Assembly (NCBI GenBank): GCA_963675135.1
Contig: OY776129.1
Span: 77,899,348-77,963,347 of the forward strand
Direction of reading: 5' to 3'
Source: Galeopsis tetrahit
Taxonomy: Eukaryota; Streptophyta; Magnoliopsida; Lamiales; Lamiaceae
DNA: 64,000 bases
The position numbers and the translations under genes are program-made. The notes beneath the pieces are model-generated. The model had not been told where the DNA came from. It saw only the letters and a list, made by a program, of their open reading frames with translations, and did no database searches. Positions within the stretch are counted from its first letter, which is position 1, and the number at the start of each line of letters is the position of its first letter. This document shows, piece by piece, positions 55,383 through 64,000 of this stretch.

Positions 55383-55591
55383 CTCCCCCGTGATTACTTT
55401 CACATGTGAAGTAACACACAAAATAAAAAAATTCAATTTAGTGGAGATTTTGAAGGATAATTTTATAAACTTTTATGTATAAAGTAAAGAAATTAGTTGA
55501 CTTTTGTGTAAGTGTGAAGAAAACGTAATGACATATGTTATAAAAGATTTTTCATTTTAAGGGTGTGAAAGTTATTGCGGAACGGAGGGAG
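55383..55591. mobile_element. Stowaway-like MITE, degenerate
   Basis: The left end CTCCCCCGTGATTACTTTCAC and the right end on the other strand CTCCCTCCGTTCCGCAATAA are inverted copies. The flanking TA is kept on the left only. Related AAAGTTATTRCGGAACG fragments occur near 57,610, 58,990, 59,190 and 62,015. Confidence 0.65.
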
Positions 55592-55779
55592 TCCTAAAAA
55601 AATTGAGAAGTTGTAATGAGTATGGTAGCAACCTAAATGGAAACGCGACACTTTTCTAAACACTAGGTACACGTTTTGATGGTGACCTTCAACTTGTTGC
55701 TTAGAACTTTTATCAAATTTCAGATTTTAATTTTTCTCTTACCTTTAGCCCAGTTGTCAAAGTTACAACATTCCATATT

Positions 55780-56480
55780 ATTCTTGTCATGGATGTTCAT
55801 AACAAATGACTTTTATATCAGTTGGATGTCAAAAATGTATTTTTTCATGAAATTAATTCTTCTTAAGTTAGATTTCATGGCTCAACCCCCGAGAATTTTT
55901 TAACTAAGATTTTTGAATATGTGTGTCATCTGAAAAATGCACCATATGGTCTTTGACAAGCTCCTCTGACATGATTTTGTTTGGTTCAGTAATTTCTTGC
56001 TCGGTCTAGAATTTTATTGTAGTAGGGTAGATCCCTCTTTATTTTACTACCGTAACAATAATATCACAATATATCTTACGGAGTATATTGTATGTTGATG
56101 ATATTTTTTTATTTTTTATATCAGTAAAAAAGATTTCATTGAAACGAAACATGTAATGATTCGAGCTCTCTCAAGAGATTCATTGCTAAAACTACTTTCT
56201 TGGTCTTGGGGTCACACAATCTATTAATGGTATTTTCCTCAGTCAAGCCTAATATGCCTATGATATTCTTATACGGGCTCATCTCTTGAATTAGAAGTTT
56301 GTCTCCACACATTTTGTTGTAGGCGATTTACTTATTAATATCGATTCAGGGTTTAAAAACCCTATTCTTTATCGATCACTTGTAGTATCTCACTATCACA
56401 CGATCGAATTTCTCTAATGGCGTTAATCATGTTAGCCCCTTTTTGCAGTCTCCCACCGATAATCACTTCTCCACCATTAA
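55780..56480 (+). pseudogene. Decayed Ty1/Copia reverse transcriptase
   Basis: Broken frames in the right order recall Copia RT: LDVKNVFFHE, then VCHLKNAPYGL, LYVDDIFF (the YVDD active site, near 56,085), SQAXYAYDIL, and NPILYRSL. Many stops and shifts. An old insertion, unrelated to the young Copia element in unit 3. Confidence 0.7.
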
Positions 56481-58000
56481 GCACATTCTTTAATACAATG
56501 AAGATACAATTTTTTATATGTGAAAGATCGTGGAAGAAATCAATATTAAGTGTGAAATAATCACATACCTACGAATTCTTATTCATTATTTTCTAATTAA
56601 TTTGATGAATTTTGACAATTTCACGTGCGACAATGTCACATAACGAACTCAATTTATTATTATATTTAAATCACAAGTAATTTTAATATTTCGTAGGGTG
56701 AAAAAGGTAAATATTGAGTCAAGAATTTCAAATTCAATTGAATTGAGCTAATGATTAGTTCTACATATTCTCTGTGAAGGTTTTTGTACTTCACCTCAGC
56801 TGTCTAAGCAGAAAGATGGACTGAAATTTGTCCATTTTTACTAACTTTTTGGGTTGAAAAATTGACTATAAATGTACAAAAAAAAGTAACAGTGTGTACA
56901 CAGTGTTTATTTTAAAGATGTTGGAGTATATTTTATAAATCCGTACATCACATATATATATATATATAATATTAAATGAATAAATTGAAATTTAGATTAA
57001 TTGAGAGTGATTATTAGTTCCAATGCATGAATAGTTGAGAGCAAAGTAAAAATGATTGCAAAATGTCAAAAATTTCAAAAATTGCTTTCAACTTTCTGCA
57101 GAATCAATATATCACAAATGAGGTAACTTTATCGACCAAATCTTCTAAAAACAAAAAGGGAGATATCTTTTATACTTTGGGAAAATAATTCTATTATTAC
57201 TGCCTAAAGACACTGCCTACGCAGTTTAGCTACATCATTCAATATTCTTTTGGATTATTCTTGATTGTTTTTGGAACTCTAGATTTTTAAATTAAATATT
57301 ATTTCATGATAGATTTTTTTTTTTTTTTTTTGACGAGATTTGATGATAGAATAGTGTATGCTTCCATCCAACAAGTAAGAAGCATTTTTAATGTTATAAG
57401 TTGTTTTATTAGTTGTTACTTTTCAAAAAAAAAAAATATATAGATAGGAAGACACAAAATAAGAAAGTGAATATTGATTTGAATTTTGAGAGGTAATTTT
57501 GTAAATTTTATGTATAAAATAAACATTTATTGAATAGTGTATGTGTGGATCAAAAATAATAATAAAAATTATGAATATTGTAAAAATGAGAATTTTCTAG
57601 TTTAGAGGTTTGAAAGTTATTACGAAACGTTCGAAAATGAAAAATGTATACGTTTTTTCAATGGGACAGAGTATTAATTTCACTTATCAATATTAGTTAT
57701 TTCACGAAAAAAATGATGTAACAAGAGACTTACTCTTATTTAATAAGAATAAGAATTTATATGTGACTAGTTCACAAGTTTGAGAATGGAAGACTATTGA
57801 TTCTACGTACTATTGGAATTAATCTTAAATGAATATTAAATAAGTTTGAGAATGCAAGTTTACATTTCTATTATTATTGTGTACATATTTTGAATTAATA
57901 TGAATTAGAAAATATGTTTTTATAAGTTTGAATCTTAGTTTTTTTTTTATGTGATTAAAATCATGAAAATGTATGAACTATATTAGTATTATATGATTTA
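56481..58000. other. AT-rich intergenic DNA
   Basis: No gene is supported. It includes (TA)n at about 56,951-56,968, poly-T near 57,310-57,330, and a MITE-like fragment at about 57,445-57,680. Confidence 0.5.
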
Positions 58001-58007
58001 AACTTTT

Positions 58008-58116
58008 TGTAGACACTGAAATTTTATTAAAATTTGAAAGTGTCAAATATTTTGTAATTTAGTAAATTACAAAATATTTGACACTTTCAAATTTTAATAA
58101 AATTTCAGTGTCTACA
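58008..58116. repeat. Perfect 53-bp palindrome with 3-base loop
   Basis: 58008-58060 and 58064-58116 are exact reverse complements with AGT between them; weaker pairing extends outward (TTTAAACTTT and AAAGTTTAAA). No clear target duplication. It could be a fresh foldback element or a small-RNA hairpin. Confidence 0.9.
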
Positions 58117-58289
58117 CTTATACAAAGTTTAAAGTTTACCTTGTAATGTCCTAAATTTTACTCAACTGTATATATTTTACTCACTGGAACACCTAAAAAA
58201 GGGCTACTTTATTATTTAATTATATTCATACAAATTAATATAAAGTGGGGTGCAGTGAATAAGACTACCACTAAATCACTTATCATCAA

Positions 58290-58291
<2 letters not shown>

Positions 58292-58322
<31 letters not shown>
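58292..58322. repeat. (AT)n microsatellite
   Basis: About 15 uninterrupted AT dinucleotides. Confidence 0.95.
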
Positions 58323-58324
<2 letters not shown>

Positions 58325-59341
58325 CTTCCATTTTGGAAACATCTACAAATCAAAATAATTAATAACTTCCATTTTGTTGGCTCATGAACTTTAAAACTAT
58401 TGGACTGTAATATTAAATTACATTAACATTAATAAAAATGTTGAAAGAATTGTATTTATTTAAAGAAGAAAAAGAAATAGAAAAAGGAAATAAAATTGGG
58501 TAATGATGAATGTGTAGACATAGATAATATCCTGAACCAATGCATGTTGTGTTAAATCTTTGAAAATCGATCGAGTGGGATCGCCTGTGCCTGTGGGGAA
58601 TATATAAGAAATTATTATTATTATTATTATATAATATTGTTATTTAATTATCTCTTTTTCTTTTTGCAGGGGAAGGGTGTGGAATGAATAGACATGAATT
58701 GCAGGGTTTCATCAAACCCCTATTAACCCTATTACCACTACATTCCCCTTGTATTTTAGTTATAATAATAACTCGTTCCAAAATAATTTTCACATATAGT
58801 AAAAAATGTAATACTAATAAATAGAGTTTTAAAAGATAATTATGTAAATTTTTATATATAAAGTAAAAAAAATAGTTAATTTGTGCGTATTTGTGAGTAA
58901 AAAATAATTGCATTTTATGTAAAATTAAAAATATTGTGAAAATGAAATTTATAAAGGGTGTAAAAGTTAATATAGAACAATGTGAAAGTTATTGTGGAAG
59001 AGTAACGTTTAAAAAATGTCATAATAAGTAAAATTTTGAGTATATTCTTATGTAAGTAAAGAAATAAGTCGATGGGTACGTATGTGTAAAATTACAAATA
59101 TTGAAAAAATGGAGTTTATAAAATATTTTTTATTTCGACATTGTAAAGTTATTGTAGAACATTCATTAAAAAAAAGTGTAAAAATTATTGCGAAACGAGC
59201 ATATATTTTTTTTCATGTTCGTTTCATCACATCTCATCATCAACAGACAATATTAGACATGGATGGGAACCTTCTGGGACCCCACTACTCCATTGCTTCT
59301 GTGAACATTTTTCGTCCTCTCCCAACCTCTCATTATTTTTA

Positions 59342-59693
59342 GGGTTAATTGCAAAATAAATCACCACCTTTCGCTTAATTGCAATTTAATCTAAACTTTT
59401 GAATAATTGTAAATAAAATCACCACCTTTAAATATTGTTGCAATTTAGACTTTTAAACAATCTCATTTGTGCCCGAATTTGACGTTTCGAGATTAGATTG
59501 AAATAAAAAACAATGTTGTTTTATTAAGGAGGTGTCACATAAGCTAAACACGTTAGATTTTGGCACAAATGAGACTATCAAGAAGTTTAAATTGCAACAA
59601 TATTCAAAGGTGGTGATTTTATTTGCAATTATTCAAAAGTTTAGATTAAATTGCAACTCAAGGAAAAGTGATGATTTTATTTGCAATTAACCC
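59342..59693. mobile_element. MULE-like snapback element (MULE 3)
   Basis: Almost the whole 352 bp is two inverted arms of about 140 bp that start GGGTTAATTGCAAA and contain AATCACCACCTTT. A perfect 9-bp repeat TTATTTTTA flanks it (59333-59341 and 59694-59702). A 9-bp target and long arms indicate a Mutator-type MITE. No coding capacity. Confidence 0.85.
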
Positions 59694-59702
59694 TTATTTT
59701 TA

Positions 59703-62280
59703 ATTAATTTGGTTAATTTAATTGTAGAACAAATATACCTAATTTATCTTTATTTACAATATATATGATATATATTGAAACCGATAATTAATACTCCGTA
59801 TAAGTAAATTATAGCGATACTAGATGCATGGGTTCTCTCCGCATACTACACGAATTTTTGTATAAATTAATTAATAATAGAACATAATGCATTGTATATG
59901 TAAAAATTAATTAATTTATTGTATAAAATAATAAAATCAATATATTCAAATAATATATATATATATATATGTGTGTACAAAATTAAATAATGCATCATAT
60001 ATAGAGGGTCTATAGTTTATTGTAAATGTTTTAATTAGCATTGGATAAGAGATGAAAATAAGTCACAATATAAGTTAATAATAAGTGAAAAACTAATGCG
60101 ACCCTCTATTTAAAATTAAAATGAAATAATAATATCTAGAAGTACTATTAAATCTCCTCAAAAAAAAAAAAAAAAAAAGAAGTACTATTAAATAAAGTAT
60201 ATATTCAAAATATATAAATTTTTTAAAATTGTTTTAGTTATATATATATATTAATAAATAGGAGGTGCAAAGTTCAAATTCATATGATTGCATTTTTTAA
60301 ATTAAACTAACTAATATATTACACAAGCATAATGCCACGTATCAAGCATATTCAATAGGAAAATAACATTTCGCAATAATATTAAAAAACTTCAAACTCA
60401 ATTAAAATTTAGTATAAATTGACACATAAACTAATTTAATTATAAAAAATAACCTAACACATCAACCTTCTAAACTACCTAGTATAATACGGAGTAGTAG
60501 TATAAGGTGATTAAATTCAGTAAAAAAATATATATATATCATTATTGAGGTACATATCTAAATAAAAATGGTTATTTACATCACATGTCATTACATTTTA
60601 CATATAAACAAATAATTATTTTTTAATAAAATAGAAATATTCATAATATTTCTCTTAAAAATTAACTTTATCACATTTAATATTAACAAACAATTTCCAT
60701 ATTAAAATTCGTGTAAACGGTTAAACATGAGAGGGGAAAGAGTATTGGATACTATAAAAAAGAAATGGAATAGTTTATTTCTATATATTGGTTTAGGATA
60801 CACTAGGCCGGCACCACATATATATTTCAAATAATACAAAAGTTGACCTAATGTGGAGTATGTTCCCCAATTTAGATAGCTATAACTTATATCTCCCTTT
60901 TCACTTTAAATTTTCACATGAGATATATATAAAGCTACATTTTACATGCTTTTTTAATGTAGTTGTTTGAATGTGTTCAATTTCTATTTTATCTAGATAT
61001 ATTTATATATAAACATTTAATTTATTTATTCAATTTAAAAAAAAATAATTAAGTATTCGATTTAAGGATCGATTAATTTATTTATCCAGTTAATTGCAAG
61101 TGACGTACGGCTAAATTTCAACTTCAATCGTGTGAAATGTGAACACCTATTAGGTTATTACTACATGATTTAATCCTTAAATTCTAAGCTAATTATTAGG
61201 AGTCATTTTCACATTCAAGTGAAGTTGTACATATTTTCAGGCATAAGGATTTGTTTTTTTCTGCACCATTGTTGTCCAACACCCCACTCAATAATAATAT
61301 TCTATAATTCTTAGAAATCAAGCTAGTTTTATTAAAATTGTTCCTTTAGGAAATAAAAAACCCTAAATATCACTCAAATATCCAGTTCCTTTTTGACTTA
61401 TTATAAACTTCCATTTCAAATATCTAAATATTAATTTTATTTTTTTCTAAATAACTTAAATATCCATCCACTATCATAAGTAAATTTCTTCCCTCCTATT
61501 CTATTTGTCATTCACACCCCAATTTTGAAAATACGAACATTTTCATATTAAAATAGTTAAAATAACTAATTTGAACGCTCCAAAATTTTAATCTTAAATT
61601 TACAACAGTAAAATAACGAAAAGTAGTTGTAATAAAATTAAGAAGTTCACATTTAACTAATTAACCAAACATCCATAAAAACAACCACAATCCAATTTAA
61701 TAAACTTGCCAGCAAATAGTCTTTTATAGTTAACTAAATAAGTATAGTCTCACATCACCACTCCTCGTCGTTCAACTTTTTAACATAAAATTGTAAATTG
61801 TTGGAGGTGAGCGTGCGAACACATTCAATGTGATTAAGTCATTCAATATTTATGCCTAAATGACTCATAATTAAAATTTACTGTATTACTTTTGACACTA
61901 CATAAACATTCAAAAGTCAGCTCATTTTTTTTTTACTGCATACATAAAATTATCCTCTAAAACCTTATTCATCGTTACACTTTCTTAATACGTGTGTCTG
62001 CCTATTTACGAAAGTTATTACGGAACGAAAGGAGTTTTAAAACATGCAGGATCTTAGCTAGGTCGTGTGCTTTACCATTTTTGACCCCACCGCAAGGGGT
62101 AACTGTCTCTTATCTCTTGACACTAAACTCCTGATGCTTCTGCTTCCTTCTGCATATCCACACAATTTTTTTCAAGCGTGATCAACAGAGCTGTCACCAC
62201 CACTGCCAACAGTATAATATAGTATTACTTCAAATTATTCCTTCAGACAACCTAAGAAAGAAAGAAAAGAATATAATCTC
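59703..62280. other. AT-rich intergenic DNA upstream of WRKY12-like gene
   Basis: No gene is visible on either strand. It contains several short (TA)n tracts and one more AAGTTATTACGGAACG MITE fragment near 62,010. Confidence 0.5.
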
Positions 62281-62287
62281 CCCCCTT

Positions 62288-62622
62288 TTACCACTTGTTG
62301 ACCACAATAATACTAACACAGACATCAGACAGACGAAAAATGAAAGTTGAATAGCTTTTACTAAAACGGACGACCCTTTTACTACTTGTTGACCAAAATA
62401 ATACTAATACAGAATATACCAGACGAAAAACAAAAGTTGAGTAGTTTTTACTGGGACGGACGAATACACGTACATATATAGTACCCCACACGGCATGGAT
62501 TGTAGTGTGAACATGCAATAATATATCCACTAGCTATATACAACACTGAGAGTGGTAGATACAATTTGTTCAATTCATCATCAAATATTACATTGAAAAT
62601 AATTTTAAAAAATAATTAGATA
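62288..62622 (+). promoter_or_regulatory. WRKY12-like promoter with duplicated W-box module
   Basis: A module of about 90 bp occurs twice (about 62,288-62,377 and 62,378-62,466). Each copy has CTTGTTGACC, containing the W-box core TTGACC at 62,298-62,303 and 62,389-62,394, followed by AATAATACTAA and GACGAAAAA. Candidate TATA boxes are ACATATATAG (about 62,471) and CTATATAC (about 62,535). W-boxes are bound by WRKY proteins, so auto- or cross-regulation is possible (inference). Confidence 0.6.
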
Positions 62623-64000
62623 ATGGAAGGAGAAAGAGGGTTGCCTTATGATCATCATTTTTCTCAAGAGATGGGTTTCATACAATTTGAAGGTGATCAT
62701 AGCCAGGTCTTAAGTTTTCTGGTGGCGCCGCCTCCTCTCCACGGCGGCGCCGCCCCTGTTAAGCCAACCGCCGCCTTTAATGACCACCTTCTAAATAGAC
62801 CCTCATGGAATAACCAACAGGTATGTACTTAATTAATTAGGTTTTTTTTTTTATTTAATTGATTCTACTCATTGAAAGTTTGAATTCTTGGGGCTTATTA
62901 TTGTAATTTCATTTACAATTCATGTTAATTGTTAAGTTGCTTCATTTTGAAGATCTAATTTTTTGATTAATTTAGGTAGGAGGAGGAGGGGTGGATCCAA
63001 AGGGTGTTAATGAAGAAAATTGCAGTGGTAACAACAACAATGAAAGTGGCAATTCATGGTATCATAATATGAATTTCTCTCAATCCCTCTTTTTTTTGTT
63101 TCCTATTATATTAGTCTTGCTACTTCTTTGGGTGCGATCGTACAAGCACTATTAATGCACAGGATCCCATCAGAACTTCGAAATTAAGCGTATTAGTACA
63201 CCCCTTTTGATCGTAACATGAATTTCTCTCAATCCCTCTTTTTTTGTTTCCTATTATATTAATCTTGCAACTTCTTGGGGGGTGCAATCGATCCCATCAG
63301 AACTTCGAAATTAAGTGTGTTTGGACGAGAGTAGTACTACGCCTCTTTTTGCCTCGGTTTTCTTTTCGTCTAAGTTGAAAAAAATAAAGTCTTGCAACTT
63401 CTTGGGGTGAAACCGGATCCCATCAGAACTTCAAAATTAAGCGTGTTTGGGCGAGAGCAGTGCTACGCCCCCATTTTTGCCTCGATTTTCTTTTTGTCTA
63501 AGTTGAAAAAAAGAAAGTCTTGCTACTTCTTTAAGGCAATCGATATGGGCCTATCTCTCTTTCTTTTCATGAATCAATGATGACTAGTCATTAAACCCTA
63601 ATGATCTTTCTCATGAATCTAGCTTTTTCATTTGGGAAATTGCAAGATTTTCCAAACAAGTAGGAAACAAAAAGGCTTCTTCTTGTACATTATATATGTA
63701 TATTCAAATGATCTACATGATGGGCTATTTTTTTTATTGGGTGCATGGTGGTGTTAAAAGTGTGATGATACTATTGTGAAGTCTGAGAAGGGGGCAGTGG
63801 TGCTTCCACTACAGTCAAATCTTGATCAGATTTCCATGTGGTCTAATTATTATTTTTTTTAAGAAAGATTAATGATTGAATTATAATATTGTTACATATA
63901 TAGGTGGAGGAGTTCTTCTTCAATAAATTCAGACAAGAACAAGGTGAAGATAAGAAGAAAGCTAAGAGAGCCAAGATTTTGTTTTCAGACAAGGAGTGAT
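62623..64000 (+). CDS. WRKY12: WRKY12-type transcription factor, 5' part (partial gene)
   Basis: Exon 1 62623-62820 (66 codons from ATG, starting MEGERGLPYDHHF, donor CAG|GTATGT), exon 2 62976-63058 (VGGGGVDPKGVNEENCSG to the first two bases of a Trp codon), exon 3 from 63904 to the window end. Exon 3 encodes NKVKIRRKLREPRFCFQTRS, the stretch that directly precedes the WRKYGQK zinc-finger domain in WRKY12 and WRKY13, and SWWRS just before it matches WRKY12. The WRKY domain itself is beyond the window. Known WRKY12 proteins act in the nucleus and repress pith secondary-wall formation and affect flowering time. Group IIc assignment is firm; WRKY12 over WRKY13 rests on the N-terminus. Confidence 0.9.
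63130..63205 (+). repeat. 5S-rRNA-derived repeat 1 in WRKY12-like intron 2
   Basis: GGGTGCGATCGTACAAGCAC and GGATCCCATCAGAACTTCG match the 5' half of plant 5S rRNA; the rest is deleted after TTAAGCG. Preceded by AATTTCTCTCAATCCCTC and CTTGCTACTTCTT, which also precede repeat 2. Confidence 0.85.
63279..63343 (+). repeat. 5S-rRNA-derived repeat 2 in WRKY12-like intron 2
   Basis: GATCCCATCAGAACTTCG is followed by TTTGGACGAGAGTAGTACTA, matching 5S rRNA positions up to the end of the A box/IE region. The C box is missing, so it is not a transcribable 5S gene. Confidence 0.85.
63405..63470 (+). repeat. 5S-rRNA-derived repeat 3 in WRKY12-like intron 2
   Basis: GGATCCCATCAGAACTTC and GTGTTTGGGCGAGAGCAG, followed as in repeat 2 by a GCCTCGRTTTTCTTTT tail and TCTAAGTTGAAAAAAA. 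Repeats 2 and 3 are a tandem duplication of about 126 bp. A fourth truncated tail begins near 63,518. Confidence 0.85.

Noticed and set aside
63130..63470. Functional 5S rRNA genes
   Set aside because: All three copies stop before the C box and carry deletions; they are derived repeats.

Overview
This window is nuclear DNA of a flowering plant, most likely a eudicot. The evidence is spliced genes with GT-AG introns, an AT-rich background, plant transposon families (Copia, LINE, MULE, Helitron, hAT-like, Tourist- and Stowaway-type MITEs, a tRNA-derived SINE) and two recognisable plant genes at the edges. I cannot name the species.

Layout. Bases 1-217 (minus) hold the first exon of a cytosolic nucleoside diphosphate kinase (NDPK1 type), with its promoter up to about 450. 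From about 329 to 53,600 the window is a tandem triplication of one 11-13 kb ancestral segment, later enlarged by insertions: unit 1 about 329-13,230, unit 2 about 13,231-28,138, unit 3 about 28,139-53,600. Each unit carries, in order, a piece of the NDPK promoter, a relic of a two-exon gene of unknown identity, an antisense (minus-strand) F-box pseudogene, and a sense F-box/LRR/FBD gene with a long 5' UTR intron. Copies 2 and 3 of the F-box gene are open (496 aa in my three-exon model). Copy 1 has a CGA-to-TGA nonsense codon that removes the FBD domain.

Unit 2 received two MULE-type elements with 9-bp target duplications, and nested Helitrons. Unit 3 received a composite insertion of about 13.7 kb: a T-rich minisatellite containing a LINE fragment, which in turn is split by a young 10.66-kb Ty1/Copia element. 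That element has an intact 1650-aa gag-pol, an extra 774-aa ORF, near-identical 861-bp LTRs, a CTTAG target duplication and a cluster of heat-shock elements upstream of its TATA box. A Helitron lies in the same composite. Unit 3 is a mosaic, with a unit-1-like middle and unit-2-like ends.

From 53,600 to 62,280 the DNA is AT-rich intergenic sequence with a decayed Copia pol, MITEs, a perfect 53-bp palindrome and a MULE-like snapback element. At 62,623-64,000 begins a WRKY12-type transcription factor gene (plus strand, cut by the window end). Its promoter has a duplicated W-box module and its second intron contains three 5S-rRNA-derived repeats.

Taken together, the F-box family expanded by unequal crossing-over between a stable housekeeping gene and a stable transcription-factor gene. 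Each new unit paired a sense F-box gene with an antisense pseudogene, so double-stranded RNA control of the family is possible (inference).
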